Source of the DNA: Halomarina litorea
GTDB taxonomy: Archaea > Halobacteriota > Halobacteria > Halobacteriales > Haloarculaceae
Assembly: GCF_024227715.1 (NCBI RefSeq)
Contig: NZ_CP100448.1
Span: forward strand, 2,067,655-2,131,654
Length of the DNA stretch: 64,000 nt
Direction of reading: 5' to 3'
Made by a program: the position numbers and the translations under genes. The notes beneath the pieces were generated by a model. The model did not search any database, had not been told where the DNA came from, and saw nothing but the letters and a program-made list of their open reading frames with translations. Shown here piece after piece: positions 1 through 8,988 of the stretch. Position 1 is the stretch's first letter. Each line of letters starts with the position of its first letter.

Positions 1-195
1 GGCGCTGTCTATGGGTTCGTGGTCGGCGCTCTCCCCGCTGACCTCGTCCGGTCCCGACGGGGACGACCGCTCGGTGTGGATAGATATCTCTGTTCCGGGG
101 GTGAGAGCACATAACCCCTGCGTTCCCGAGAGCCGTGGCCACGACGGCGTCGATACCCGGCGTCGCGGGACCCGGTGCCGCCACCGTCATCGTGG
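1..195. other. Left-edge stretch, no gene called
   Basis: This stretch lies past the 3' end of the acyl-CoA synthetase gene. On the plus strand one frame is open from the left edge to a TAA at 112-114 (37 codons, first half hydrophobic), which could be the tail of a gene outside the window, but nothing in it is recognisable. An AT-rich patch at about 88-98 (gatagatatc) looks like a promoter element for a gene reading leftwards out of the window. Neither idea can be settled here. Confidence 0.2.
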
Positions 196-2184
196 TCAGT
201 CCGCCGTCGCCGACTGTTCTCGACCGTAGATGTCCGCCAGCTGGTCGTTGTACCGGTCGAGGATGTTCCGGCGTTTCTTCTTCATCGACGGGGTCATCAG
301 GTCGTTCTCGGCCGTCCACTCGTCGGGGACGAGCGCGAAGCGCTTGATGCGCTCTTCCTTCTCGAGGCCCTCGTTGACCTCCTCGACGACCGTCTCGACG
401 TACGCCCGCACCTGCTCGTGCTCGCAGATGGCGGCCCGTTCGGCGGGCAGGTCCACGTCGTACTTCTCGGCCCACTGGCGGACGGCCTCGAAGTTCGGCA
501 CGACGAGTGCGCCCACGAACTTCTCGCTGTCGCCGACGACCATCACCTGGTCCACCCGGTCGCTGGTGGCGAAGCGGTCCTCGATGGGACCGGGTGCGAT
601 GTTCTTGCCCGTGTCGAGGACGAGAATCTGCTTCAGGCGCTCGTGGAAGACGAGGTAGCCGTCGTCGGTCAGTTCGACGATGTCGCCGGTCCGGAAGTAG
701 CCGTCGTCGGTGAACGCCTCCTCGGTCGCGTCGGGGCGGTTCCAGTACCCACGCGTCACGTTCGAGCCGGAGACGAGCAGTTCGCCCACCTCGCCGCGCG
801 CCCGGCGCTTCTGGTCGTCGGTCAGCACACTCCCGTCGACGCGGACGTCGATGTCGACGAGGGGGACGCCAAGAGTCCCCGCACGGACGTCCTCGGGCGG
901 GTTGACGCTCACCACGGGGGCCGTCTCGGTCAGGCCGTACCCCTCGAGGATGGTCAGGCCCATCCCGTTGAACAGTTCCGCCAGTTCCTTCGAGAGACTG
1001 CCGCCCCCGCTGACGAAGAAGTCGATTTCGCCCCCCATCTTCTCGCGCACCCCCGAGAAGACGAGGCGGTCGGCGACGCGGTACTTGGCTTCGAGGGCGA
1101 GTCCGGGGTCGTCGGTCCGGTCGTACTCCCGGCCGACGTCGACGGCCCACTCGAAGATGCGCTGTTTCACGTCGGACTCGCTCGCCTGCTCGCGCATGGC
1201 GTCGTGGATGCGCTCGTACACCCGCGGGACGCTGGTGACGACGTTCGGCGAGAGCGTCTGGATGTCCTCCGCGACGGTGTCGGCGGACTCGGCGTACCCG
1301 ACGCAGGACCCGGAGGCGAACGGGAGGAAGTGGCCCGCCGTCCGCTCGAAGACGTGCGCCAGCGGGAGGAACGACATCGTGTTCGTGTGCGCGCCGAGCG
1401 TCGGGATATCGGCGGAGCGGTCCGGTCGCGGCCCCATCCGTTTCCGGTTCTGGTTGACGTTCGACCGGAGGTTGTGATGAGTGAGTTCGACGCCCTTGGG
1501 CTTGCCCGTCGTCCCCGAGGTGTAGATGAGACTCGCGAGGTCCCCGGGCGAGCGCTCGTCGAGCCACGACTCGTGGGCGGCGGGGTCGAACACCTCCCGA
1601 CCCCGTTCGTGGAGTTCCCCGAGGGTCAGGACGTCCTCGCGGTCGCCCGTGTCCGCCTCGTCCATCACGACGACAAAGGAGAGGTCGAGGTCGTCCTCGA
1701 CTTCGAGCACCCGGTCGAGCAACTCGGCGTTTTCCACCACCACGCCTGTCGCGCCCGGGTCCGAGAGGAGATACCTGACCTGCCGGGACGAGGACTCGGT
1801 GTACACTGTGGTGACGACCCCGCCGGCCTGCAGGAGGGCGAAGTCGGTCTGTGCCCACTCCATGCGCGTGCTGGCGAAGATACCTACCCGGTCGCCCGCC
1901 GTGAGGCCGAGGTCGCGAAAGCCCGCCGCGAGGTGGTGGACGACGTCGCGCATCTCGGCGTAGGTGAGCGTCGCGTACCCCCCGCGCGGGGCGGCGTCGA
2001 CGACACCCTCCGCGACCAGCGAGCGGTCGTACACGCCACCCTTATAGCGCTGGGCCGGGCGGGCGGCGTTCCGGTCGGCGCTCGCCTCGAACATCCGACC
2101 GAGCGTGTCGTCGCCGATGACCTCGTCGGTGTACTCCCGTTCGCGGTCGAGCCACGCCGCCCGAGGGGTAGGTGTCGGTGACAT
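196..2184 (-). CDS. Long-chain acyl-CoA synthetase (AMP-forming)
   Basis: This enzyme activates a fatty or related carboxylic acid with ATP and CoA through an acyl-adenylate, the entry step of beta-oxidation. The AMP-binding signature (YTSGTTGKPKG) lies near residue 225, followed by GYGLTETAPVV, YFRTGDI and a C-terminal GKNIAP segment with the adenylation lysine. At about 660 residues it has the length of FACS-type enzymes. An ATG ten codons upstream (2214) is possible, but an AT-rich element at about 2222-2231 is better placed for a leaderless start at 2184. Beta-oxidation genes lie 2-5 kb to the right, which fits lipid degradation. Substrate chain length cannot be read from the sequence. 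Confidence 0.9.
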   Translation of the reverse strand: MSPTPTPRAAWLDREREYTDEVIGDDTLGRMFEASADRNAARPAQRYKGGVYDRSLVAEGVVDAAPRGGYATLTYAEMRDVVHHLAAGFRDLGLTAGDRVGIFASTRMEWAQTDFALLQAGGVVTTVYTESSSRQVRYLLSDPGATGVVVENAELLDRVLEVEDDLDLSFVVVMDEADTGDREDVLTLGELHERGREVFDPAAHESWLDERSPGDLASLIYTSGTTGKPKGVELTHHNLRSNVNQNRKRMGPRPDRSADIPTLGAHTNTMSFLPLAHVFERTAGHFLPFASGSCVGYAESADTVAEDIQTLSPNVVTSVPRVYERIHDAMREQASESDVKQRIFEWAVDVGREYDRTDDPGLALEAKYRVADRLVFSGVREKMGGEIDFFVSGGGSLSKELAELFNGMGLTILEGYGLTETAPVVSVNPPEDVRAGTLGVPLVDIDVRVDGSVLTDDQKRRARGEVGELLVSGSNVTRGYWNRPDATEEAFTDDGYFRTGDIVELTDDGYLVFHERLKQILVLDTGKNIAPGPIEDRFATSDRVDQVMVVGDSEKFVGALVVPNFEAVRQWAEKYDVDLPAERAAICEHEQVRAYVETVVEEVNEGLEKEERIKRFALVPDEWTAENDLMTPSMKKKRRNILDRYNDQLADIYGREQSATAD

Positions 2185-2305
2185 CGTTGTTCGACCAACG
2201 ATAGTGACACTCATGAACGTTGTTGTATTACGGGTAAAGCGCGGAACTATCGTTTATTCGGGCAGTTCGCCGAGAAAGCGTGGGTGGGGATGCGGCGAGG
2301 CCGCG

Positions 2306-2785
2306 TCAGTCGATGTCGATGGAGGTGCCGGACTCCTCTACGTCTTCGACGGTGGGGAGGTGGACCTCGAGGACGCCGTTGCGGTACGAGGCCGTGATCT
2401 CGTCTTCGCGCACCTCGGCGGAAATGCCGATGGACTCGTGGACGTGGCGCGAACGCATGCTCATGCTGTCCTCGCCGGACTCGGACACCTCGTGGCGGGC
2501 GCTGATGAACAGGCGGCCGTCGTCGAAGCGGAGGTCGATCTCCTCCTTCTCGAAGCCCGGCATGTCCGCGAGGACGACGTAGCCCGACTCGTCGGTGTCG
2601 AGGCTGAGGTTCATGTCACTGTGCATACCCCGGCCGTGGAAGTCGTCGGCCCCACGCCCGAACTGGGGCATCTCGAAGTCACGGTCGCCCCAGTTGCCGA
2701 TGCCACCGAAGTTGCCCAGCATGGAGCGGCGCATCTGGTCGAACATGCGATCCATCTCGTCGAAGGGGTATCGTCGGTTTGCCAT
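2306..2785 (-). CDS. Hsp20/alpha-crystallin small heat shock protein
   Basis: This is an ATP-independent holdase chaperone of 159 residues. An N-terminal arm rich in Met, Arg, Phe and Gly (residues 1-50) precedes an alpha-crystallin domain (about 55-150) with the typical LADMPGFEKEEIDL start and the GVLEVHLP end motif. The C-terminal I-x-I/V tail motif is weak (SIDID). It is a single-gene unit with an AT-rich promoter-like stretch just upstream (2810-2825). It lies outside the gas vesicle cluster, so it is not GvpH. Family assignment is firm; client range is unknown. Confidence 0.93.
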   Translation of the reverse strand: MANRRYPFDEMDRMFDQMRRSMLGNFGGIGNWGDRDFEMPQFGRGADDFHGRGMHSDMNLSLDTDESGYVVLADMPGFEKEEIDLRFDDGRLFISARHEVSESGEDSMSMRSRHVHESIGISAEVREDEITASYRNGVLEVHLPTVEDVEESGTSIDID

Positions 2786-2940
2786 AGTACTCGACGTCCA
2801 GTATGGTCGGATTCGATAATAACGATTGCGCGACTGCTGATATCACAGCTCTCAGCGCCGCTACTGAACGACTAACTACAGGTGAACGTCACGCTGCTCG
2901 GCACGGCCGGGCCACTCGGCAGCCCCGGTCAGACGCGGTG

Positions 2941-3270
2941 TCAGTCCCCGTCGGGTGGCACGACGACGACCTCGCCCGTTCCCTCCACGGTCACGGTACA
3001 GTCACTGAGAGTGAACGTGACCGACCCCTCCACTCGCGGTGTCCCGTCCGCTTTCGGGCGGAACAGGGAGTCGAGTGCGTCCGGGTCGACGACATCGTAC
3101 AGTGGTTCGACGGCCGCGGGCGATTCTTCGAGGACCGCACACACCGTCTCGACGATGGTGATGCTGAGCGACCCCGGCGTCGTGAGGTCGTGCGTCGCAC
3201 AGTACGCATCGCCGCTGTCGGTCGTAACTGGTCTCGGCTGGACGTCATTCCGTGAATCGAGCGTGCTCAT
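2941..3270 (-). CDS. HalOD1 output domain protein
   Basis: This small protein of 109 residues matches the haloarchaeal HalOD1 output domain, found alone or at the end of signalling proteins. The hallmark is the central PLYDVVDPDALDSLF segment (about residues 56-70), followed by a beta-rich VTFTLSDCTVTVEGTGEV stretch. The N-terminal 30 residues look unstructured. A TATA-like catatatc at about 3306-3313 lies 35-45 bases upstream of the start. The family has no established biochemical role; a regulatory or sensory output function is inferred from its name-giving architecture. Confidence 0.8.
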   Translation of the reverse strand: MSTLDSRNDVQPRPVTTDSGDAYCATHDLTTPGSLSITIVETVCAVLEESPAAVEPLYDVVDPDALDSLFRPKADGTPRVEGSVTFTLSDCTVTVEGTGEVVVVPPDGD

Positions 3271-3436
3271 TCCCTCTGGCCTCTGCTAGACACTACGAGT
3301 ACAGATATATGAATGTTTGTCAGACTTGTAATTCAAATTAGTAGGGCGGTATCGGACGGAGCGCGGTTCGATGGCCCCGTCGCGACGGTTCGGGCCGGTC
3401 CCTCGCTCGGCGCCCCGTTGCCGGGGAGGAGGATGC

Positions 3437-3724
3437 TCACTCCCCGGGGAGGTCCCTCGCCTCGACCACGTCCACGGTCCGCGACGCGTCGGCACCGTTC
3501 CGTCCCCCTCGGCTCAGGTCGTCCTTCGAGCGAACCGCGCCCGAGTCGGCCCCCCTCCCTCGTGGGGGCCGGACGGCCGCCGCGCACCGCTCGACCGCCC
3601 GGTGGGCCCTGACGACGAGGACGAGCGCCCAGAGAACGAGTCTCGTCCCCACGAACACGCCCGCCGTGGCGATTCGCCGCGAGACCGACCTGTTCGTCAC
3701 CCGTCTGGCGCGCTCCTGGTCCAT
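3437..3724 (-). CDS. Small basic membrane protein, hypothetical
   Basis: This reading frame of 95 codons has the strong third-position GC bias of real genes here and starts 20-30 bases behind a very AT-rich TATA-like element, as a leaderless gene would. The product has an Arg-rich N-terminus, one likely membrane helix (about residues 21-39, VFVGTRLVLWALVLVV) and a polar, Arg/Asp-rich C-terminal half. I do not recognise the family. A longer overlapping frame begins at an ATG seven bases upstream (3731) but gives an Arg/Gly/Pro-rich product typical of a shadow frame, so I prefer this one. Confidence 0.5.
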   Translation of the reverse strand: MDQERARRVTNRSVSRRIATAGVFVGTRLVLWALVLVVRAHRAVERCAAAVRPPRGRGADSGAVRSKDDLSRGGRNGADASRTVDVVEARDLPGE

Positions 3725-3742
3725 ACGGCATTATTATCAGAG

Positions 3743-3757
3743 AAATATATAATATTT
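3743..3757 (-). promoter_or_regulatory. TATA-like promoter element
   Basis: The run aaatatataatattt stands out against the GC-rich background and sits about 20-33 bases before the ATG at 3724. That spacing suits an archaeal TATA box serving a leaderless transcript of the small membrane protein gene. Confidence 0.5.
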
Positions 3758-3977
3758 GGTGAATAGATCCGACGGGTCAGTGTGCGGAATTTTGCCATCG
3801 AGATGAAATATTCGGGCGGGAGATTCGCCTCTCGCACGCGGTCTCGGGACGCCGATCCCGTCGCTATCGGTGCGTCGCTCCCGCAACCGACGGGCTCCCG
3901 GACCACGGGCCCCTCGTCCAGTCGCTCCCTGGTTCAGAATCCCTCCCCTGCGCGCTTTTCTCACTCTGTTCGAAAAG

Positions 3978-4052
3978 TGCTCGGTACGGGATTTGAACCC
4001 GTGTCATCGGCTCGAAAGGCCGAAATGATTGGCCGGACTACACCAACCGAGC
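3978..4052 (-). tRNA. tRNA-Glu (anticodon TTC)
   Basis: The minus strand folds into a complete cloverleaf of 75 bases. The acceptor arms are GCTCGGT and ACCGAGC with discriminator A, the D-arm contains GTGTAGTCCGGCCAATC, the anticodon stem TCGGC/GCCGA encloses the loop CTTTCGA, and the T-arm is ACGGGTTCAAATCCCGT. The TTC anticodon assigns glutamate. There is no intron and CCA is not encoded. A CTTTTC tract directly after the 3' end (3972-3977) probably ends transcription. Confidence 0.97.
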
Positions 4053-4143
4053 TACATTCACAGTTCCGTCGCACCGGTTCATAAAGCCTGTCTTTCGCCG
4101 TCGGGAGGTCCGTACGATACCGTGGGACGGACCGAAAAATCCC

Positions 4144-6111
4144 CTACTTGCCCTCGAACTCGGCGTCCTCGCCGTTCATGAACGCCGTGATGCCGGTCAT
4201 CAGGTCGTCGGTGCCCATGAGGTGGCCGAACGCCTGCGCCTCGAGGTCGAGACCGGCCTCGGTGTCCTCCCAGCCGCGGAGCATCGCGCGCTTCGTCAGC
4301 CAGCGCGAGATGGGCGGCCCACCAGCGAGGTCGGCGGCCGCCTCGTGGACTCGCTCCTCGAACTCGTCGTTCGGGACCACTTCGTTGACGACGTTGTAGT
4401 CGTACATCGTGTCCGCGTCGAACCGGTCGGCGGTGAGGACGATCTCCTTCGCGCGGCTCATCCCGACGAGACGCTGGAGTCGCTGGGTGCCGCCCCACCC
4501 CGGCAGGAGGCCGAGGCTGTGCTCGGGCAGGCCGAGTTCGGAGCGCTCGCTCGCGAGGCGCAGGTCACAGCACATCGCGAGTTCGAACCCGCCGCCGAGC
4601 GCGAAGCCGTCGATGCCCGCGAGGACGGGCAGCGGCGACTCCTCCAGTTTGCCGAACGTCTCCTGACCCTTCTTCGAGAGCTTGATGGCTTCGAGGGGGT
4701 CGGCGCTCGCGGCGAATCCGCTCACGTCAGCGCCCGCGGAGAACGCCCGGTTGCCCTTCCCCGTGATGAGGATGGCGCGCACGTCGTCGTCCTCCTCGAA
4801 GTGGTCGATGGCCTCCGAGAGTTCGTCGAGCATCTCGGGGTTGACCGTGTTCATCCGCGCCTCGCGCGCGAGGACTATCTGCCCGACCATATCACCGGGG
4901 TACTCGAGTTCGATGGTCGAGAACTCCACGTCGGCGTCGTCGCCCTGCTCGTAGAACCCGCCCTCGCCGGCGCGCTCACGGAGGTAGTCCGACACCTCGT
5001 AGCGGACGGCGTCTTTCTCCTCGCGGAGGTCGTCGAGCGTCTCGACAAGGGATTCGAGGCCGTAGTCGTCGGCCATCTTCGCGGGACCGGTCGGGTAGCC
5101 GCCGCCGAGCATGACGGCCTCGTCGATGTCCTTCGCGGGCGCGACGTCGTTGCCCACGAGGTTGCCGACCTCGTTGGCCATCACGGCGAGGAGCCGGCGT
5201 TTGACGTCCTCGCGGGTCTGGTCAGGGGGCACGTCCGCGCCGTCACCGTCCTCGTAGTCGTAGAATCCCTTCCCGGTCTTCTTGCCGAAGCGCTCCTCCT
5301 CGACCGTGCGTTCGAGGAGCGGACACGGCGCGTACGCCTCGCCCAGTACCTCGTGCATGTACTCGAGGACGTGGTAGGTCACGTCGTTGCCGACCTGGTC
5401 GCCCAGTTCGAACGCGCCCATCGGGAGGCCGATGTCGTACTTCACGGTGGAGTCGACCTCCTCCATCGTCGCGTCGTCCTCCTCGACGATCCAGCACGCC
5501 TCGTTCATCAGGGGGACGAGGATGCGGTTGACGATGAAGCCGGGCGAGTCCTTGCGGACGCGCACCGGCGTCTTGCCGAACGACTCGGCGAGCTGTTCGG
5601 TGAGGTCGAGGGTCTCCTCGGCCGTGTGCGCGCCGGTGATGACCTCGACGAGTTGCATCCGAACGGGCGGGTTGAAGAAGTGCATCCCGCAGAACTGCTC
5701 GGGGCGCTCGGTGACCTCCGAGAGTTCCGTGATGGACAGCGAGGAGGTGTTGGTCGCGATGATGGCCTCCTCGGGCGCGTACTCCTGGACGTCGCCGTAG
5801 ACGTCCTTCTTGATGTCCATCTTCTCGGGCACCGCCTCGATGATGAAGTCGACGTCGGAGACGGCCTCGCTCATCTCCACGACGGGCGTGACGCGGTCGA
5901 GCGCGGCGTCGGCCTCCTCCTCGCTGAGCTGGTCGCTCTCGGCGAGTTTCCCGAGGCTCCACTCGATCTGTTCGTAGCCGTTCTGGACGAACTCCTCGTT
6001 GATGTCGCGCAGGTTCACCTCGTAGCCGGCCATGGCGGCCACCTCGGCGATGCCGTGGCCCATGTTCCCGGCGCCGAGGATGGCGATGGTCTGGATGTCG
6101 TCGAACTCCAT
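4144..6111 (-). CDS. Fused 3-hydroxyacyl-CoA dehydrogenase / enoyl-CoA hydratase
   Basis: This bifunctional beta-oxidation enzyme of 655 residues hydrates enoyl-CoA and oxidises 3-hydroxyacyl-CoA with NAD. The dehydrogenase is N-terminal: the Rossmann motif ILGAGNMGHGIAE is near residue 10, and two 3HCDH C-terminal domains follow at about 187-380. The crotonase domain fills about 395-655, with FALGGGFELAM (oxyanion hole and first Glu) and LPEHSLGLLPG (second Glu). The frame is open 69 codons further upstream, but the start at 6111 gives the family's N-terminus. It diverges from the acyl-CoA dehydrogenase at 6234, and the 122-base gap must hold both promoters. No thiolase lies nearby. Confidence 0.95.
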   Translation of the reverse strand: MEFDDIQTIAILGAGNMGHGIAEVAAMAGYEVNLRDINEEFVQNGYEQIEWSLGKLAESDQLSEEEADAALDRVTPVVEMSEAVSDVDFIIEAVPEKMDIKKDVYGDVQEYAPEEAIIATNTSSLSITELSEVTERPEQFCGMHFFNPPVRMQLVEVITGAHTAEETLDLTEQLAESFGKTPVRVRKDSPGFIVNRILVPLMNEACWIVEEDDATMEEVDSTVKYDIGLPMGAFELGDQVGNDVTYHVLEYMHEVLGEAYAPCPLLERTVEEERFGKKTGKGFYDYEDGDGADVPPDQTREDVKRRLLAVMANEVGNLVGNDVAPAKDIDEAVMLGGGYPTGPAKMADDYGLESLVETLDDLREEKDAVRYEVSDYLRERAGEGGFYEQGDDADVEFSTIELEYPGDMVGQIVLAREARMNTVNPEMLDELSEAIDHFEEDDDVRAILITGKGNRAFSAGADVSGFAASADPLEAIKLSKKGQETFGKLEESPLPVLAGIDGFALGGGFELAMCCDLRLASERSELGLPEHSLGLLPGWGGTQRLQRLVGMSRAKEIVLTADRFDADTMYDYNVVNEVVPNDEFEERVHEAAADLAGGPPISRWLTKRAMLRGWEDTEAGLDLEAQAFGHLMGTDDLMTGITAFMNGEDAEFEGK

Positions 6112-6233
6112 GCTAACGGGTGTAGGGTCTGTCGCCCCTGTGTTGAACGTTTCCACTCGTCTGTGCGACAACTCCTTACAGGTTGTAACGAGTCGGGAAA
6201 TCGTTATGTGGGAACGTCCGTGAGGGACTCGGT

Positions 6234-7388
6234 ATGGACTTCGAACTCTCGGCCGAGCAGAAACAGATACAGGAGGAGGTCCGCCGCTTCGCGGACAACG
6301 AGATTCGCCCCGTCGCACAGGAGTACGACGTCGACGAGAAGTTCCCCCACGAGGTCCTCGAGAAGGCCGCCGAGATGGGCCTGACCGGCGCGAACATCCC
6401 GATGGAGTACGGCGGTGCGGGCTACAGCGCCCTCGAGACCGCGCTCATCGTCGAGGAGATGTTCGCCGTCGACCCCGGCATCGCCCTCTCCATTACCGCC
6501 ACCACGTTCGGGAGCGACGCCCTCCTCGAGTACGGCACCGAAGAACAAAAAGCGCAGTTCCTCGAACCCGTCGCCACCGGCGAGGCCATCATGGGCGCGG
6601 CCATCTCCGAACCCGACACCGGCAGCGACGTCTCCTCCGTCTCCACCACCGCCGAGAAGGACGGCGACGAGTGGGTCATCAACGGCAACAAGATGTGGAT
6701 CACGAACGGCACCGTCGGCGACTTCTTCGTCGCCATGTGCAAGACGGACCCCGAGGCCGAGGGTCGCTACAACGGCTTCTCGCAGATCGTCGTCGAGTCC
6801 GACCGCGACGGCTTCAAGTCGGAGAAGATCACCGGCAAACTCGGCATCCGCGCCAGCGACACCGCCGAACTCGTCTTCGACGACCTGCGCGTCCCCGAGG
6901 AGAACCTCGTCGGCACGCGCGGCATGGGCTTCCTCCAGTTGATGAACTTCTTCGACATCACGCGCACGATGGTCGCCGCACAGGGCGTCGGCATCGCCAA
7001 GGGCGCCTGTGACCGCGCGCTCGACTACGCCAAGGAGCGCGAGCAGTTCGGCAAGCCCATCGGCGACTTCCAGGCCATCCAGCACAAACTCGCGGACATC
7101 CACACCCGCACCGAGGCCGCCCGTCAGCTCACCTACAAGAGCGCGTGGTCGGTCGACCACTCCGACGAGCAACTGACGACGCTCGCCTCGATGGCCAAGG
7201 AGTTCGCCTCCCGCGTGGCCGTCGACGCCGCCAACGAGGCCGTCCAGATCCACGGCGGGGCCGGCTTCGTCAACGACTTCGACGTCGAACGCCTCTACCG
7301 CGACGCCAAGATCACGCAGATATACGAGGGCACCACGGAGATTCAGAAGAACATCATCGCCCGCGAACTGCTCGGCAAGGGCTTCTAG
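6234..7388 (+). CDS. Acyl-CoA dehydrogenase
   Basis: This FAD enzyme makes the first double bond in beta-oxidation or branched-chain acyl-CoA breakdown. Its 384 residues show the standard three-domain layout: helical N-terminus, a middle beta domain with ISEPDTGSD and WITNG, and a C-terminal helical domain with REQFGKPI and QIHGGAGF. The IYEGTTEIQKN motif near residue 365 carries the expected catalytic glutamate. Divergent transcription from the fused hydratase/dehydrogenase suggests shared lipid regulation. Electron transfer flavoprotein genes, the usual partner, are not in the window. Acyl-chain preference cannot be told. Confidence 0.95.
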   Translation: MDFELSAEQKQIQEEVRRFADNEIRPVAQEYDVDEKFPHEVLEKAAEMGLTGANIPMEYGGAGYSALETALIVEEMFAVDPGIALSITATTFGSDALLEYGTEEQKAQFLEPVATGEAIMGAAISEPDTGSDVSSVSTTAEKDGDEWVINGNKMWITNGTVGDFFVAMCKTDPEAEGRYNGFSQIVVESDRDGFKSEKITGKLGIRASDTAELVFDDLRVPEENLVGTRGMGFLQLMNFFDITRTMVAAQGVGIAKGACDRALDYAKEREQFGKPIGDFQAIQHKLADIHTRTEAARQLTYKSAWSVDHSDEQLTTLASMAKEFASRVAVDAANEAVQIHGGAGFVNDFDVERLYRDAKITQIYEGTTEIQKNIIARELLGKGF

Positions 7389-7771
7389 AGCGCACCGTTT
7401 TACGCCCCGGGTGCGCTTCGCGCACCCCTCGGCGCAAAACCCTGCACGAAAAAGGCCGGTTCCTCGCGCTTCGCGCTCGGAACCGGGGAACCACGCTCGC
7501 TCACTGCGTTCGCTCGTGCGGACTGTCGTCCCCTGCTATTCGTGGGTTCGCTTCGTCGGCAGAGTCGCTGATTCTGCCGGTAGACGGAGAGCGCCGAGAC
7601 GTCGGCTACCCCCACGGACCGTTTCGAGCACCGACTGAGCACTTCGAACGAGAACTGCCGACGGGACGGCGAGAGCGTGGCTCGGTCGTCGCGACCAGCC
7701 GTCGACGCGACGGCGGCGATGCGTCTACGGACGACGGCGGTTTTTTGTCACTCCCCGCCGAGTGTCCCGGC
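7389..7771. other. Intergenic stretch with hairpins, no gene
   Basis: These 383 bases separate the acyl-CoA dehydrogenase from the EamA transporter. The first 100 bases hold two strong inverted repeats, described separately. The remaining 285 bases are open in the transporter's frame, but the translated segment is Arg-rich and lacks a membrane-protein character, so I do not extend the transporter into it. Nothing else is recognisable. Confidence 0.5.
7397..7486. repeat. Two adjacent hairpin-forming inverted repeats
   Basis: The first palindrome (7397-7440) has a perfect 8-bp inner stem GGGTGCGC/GCGCACCC around TTC and an outer arm GTTTTACGCC/GGCGCAAAAC with one mismatch. The second (7456-7486) pairs CCGGTTCC with GGAACCGG and has an inner CGCG/CGCG around CTT. 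Both lie within 100 bases of the acyl-CoA dehydrogenase stop codon. They may end transcription or protect the mRNA 3' end; they may also be a dispersed haloarchaeal palindromic repeat. Confidence 0.6.
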
Positions 7772-8677
7772 GTGGATTCGGGCCAGTACCGCGACCTCGC
7801 GTTGTTCCTCGCCCTTTCGGTGATGGGGGGTGGGGCGTTTCCCGCCGTCGAGGCTGCCCTCCCCTACGTGCCACCGCTGTTGATCGCCGCCGTCCGGTTC
7901 GACCTCGCCAGCGTGCTCATGCTGGGGTACGCGCTCACGACGACCGACAGGTGGCGTCCGTCGACCCGCGGTGACGTCCTCGCCATCGTGGGTGGGGGGA
8001 CCCTGTTCTTCCCGCTCGGACAGGGCGTCTGGTACGTCGGCCAGGAACTCACGACGAGCGTCCTCTCCGGACTGATGGCCGGTCTCATCCCGATTCTGAC
8101 CGCCGCCTGGGCGTGGGTGCTCGTCCCCGAAGAGCAGGTGTCGAAAGAGCGTCTCGCGGGACTCGGCATCGGGTTCGCGGGCGTGCTCCTCGTCCTGATT
8201 CCCGGGACCACCTCGCTGTTCAGCCCGGGCGTCGTCGGGAAGCTGATAATAGTCGCCTCAGCGGTCGGAACCGCGCTCGGGAGTGTCCTGATTCGGCGCG
8301 CCGAGAACGTCATCTCCGCGCCCGCGGTGACCGCGTGGTCGATGCTCCTCGGTGCCGGACTGATGCACGCGCTCAGTCCGGCCGTCGGCGAGTCGCTGGC
8401 GGACGTGACGGTGAACGCCACGGTAGTGCTCGCACTCGGGTACCTCTCGGTGATCTCGACTGCGCTCGCGTACGTCATCTACTTCGTCCTGATCGACCGG
8501 CGGTCCGCCGTGGAGACCAATCTGATTCACTACCTCTTTCCCGTCGTGGCGATCGGAGCGGGGTACGTGCTGTTCGGCGAGGCGCTCCCGTCGTCGGCGC
8601 TCGTGGGGTTCGCGTTCATCGCTGCGGGGTTCGGTGTTCTGAAACGACGGACGATCGTCGCCGAACTCGTCAGCTGA
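7772..8677 (+). CDS. EamA/DMT-family membrane transporter
   Basis: This is a drug/metabolite-type transporter of 301 residues with about ten membrane helices in two EamA halves. The second half begins near LIIVASAVGTALGSVLIRR, and the C-terminal half contains YLSVISTALAYVIYFVLI. The GTG at 7772 gives VDSGQYRDLALFLALSVMGG and a complete first helix; the next ATG (7823) would cut that helix in half. Substrates of this family range over amino acids, metabolites and drugs and cannot be predicted. No neighbour suggests a function. Confidence 0.85.
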   Translation: MDSGQYRDLALFLALSVMGGGAFPAVEAALPYVPPLLIAAVRFDLASVLMLGYALTTTDRWRPSTRGDVLAIVGGGTLFFPLGQGVWYVGQELTTSVLSGLMAGLIPILTAAWAWVLVPEEQVSKERLAGLGIGFAGVLLVLIPGTTSLFSPGVVGKLIIVASAVGTALGSVLIRRAENVISAPAVTAWSMLLGAGLMHALSPAVGESLADVTVNATVVLALGYLSVISTALAYVIYFVLIDRRSAVETNLIHYLFPVVAIGAGYVLFGEALPSSALVGFAFIAAGFGVLKRRTIVAELVS

Positions 8678-8718
8678 CGCCGCTCACGGCCTACAGCGCG
8701 GCACTCGCTGTGTAGTCC

Positions 8719-8988
8719 CCGGAACGCTTGGCACGCGTGTTTGAATGCCTCCGAGAACGTCGGAAACGGGAGGGTGGTGTCGATGACGTCGTCGACCGTC
8801 AGACCGTGTTTGACCGCCAACGTGGCCTCAGGAATCATGTCCGCAGCACGGGGCCCGACGATGTGGACGCCGACGAGTTCGTCCGTCTCGTGGTGCTTGA
8901 CGGCCTGCAGGAGGCCGCGCGTGTCCTCGATGGCCTTCGCCTTCGGAACGTCTTTCATCTGCACCGTTCGGCAGGTACACGTCCCGTG
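8719..8988 (-). pseudogene. Mercuric reductase (MerA) C-terminal fragment
   Basis: About 90 codons match the dimerisation domain of mercuric reductase-type pyridine nucleotide-disulfide oxidoreductases: CRTVQMKDVPKAKAIEDT, ETDELVGVHIVGPRAADM and PFPTFSEAFKHACQAFR follow in family order. Everything upstream is missing, including the FAD- and NAD-binding domains and the redox CxxxxC. The C-terminal vicinal cysteines expected just after AFR are also missing; the frame runs on into unrelated residues. The homology stops at about 8988, where a truncated ArsR-like gene on the opposite strand starts. This is a dead remnant of a mercury-resistance locus. Confidence 0.8.

Noticed and set aside
175-2181. 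A long plus-strand frame opposite the acyl-CoA synthetase
   Set aside because: The minus-strand frame has a full set of family motifs; the plus frame is its shadow.
3782-4084. A plus-strand frame crossing the tRNA
   Set aside because: It covers the complement of tRNA-Glu, giving a LGTGFEPVSSARKAEMIG-like peptide that is often miscalled as protein. The cloverleaf is complete, so the RNA gene stands.
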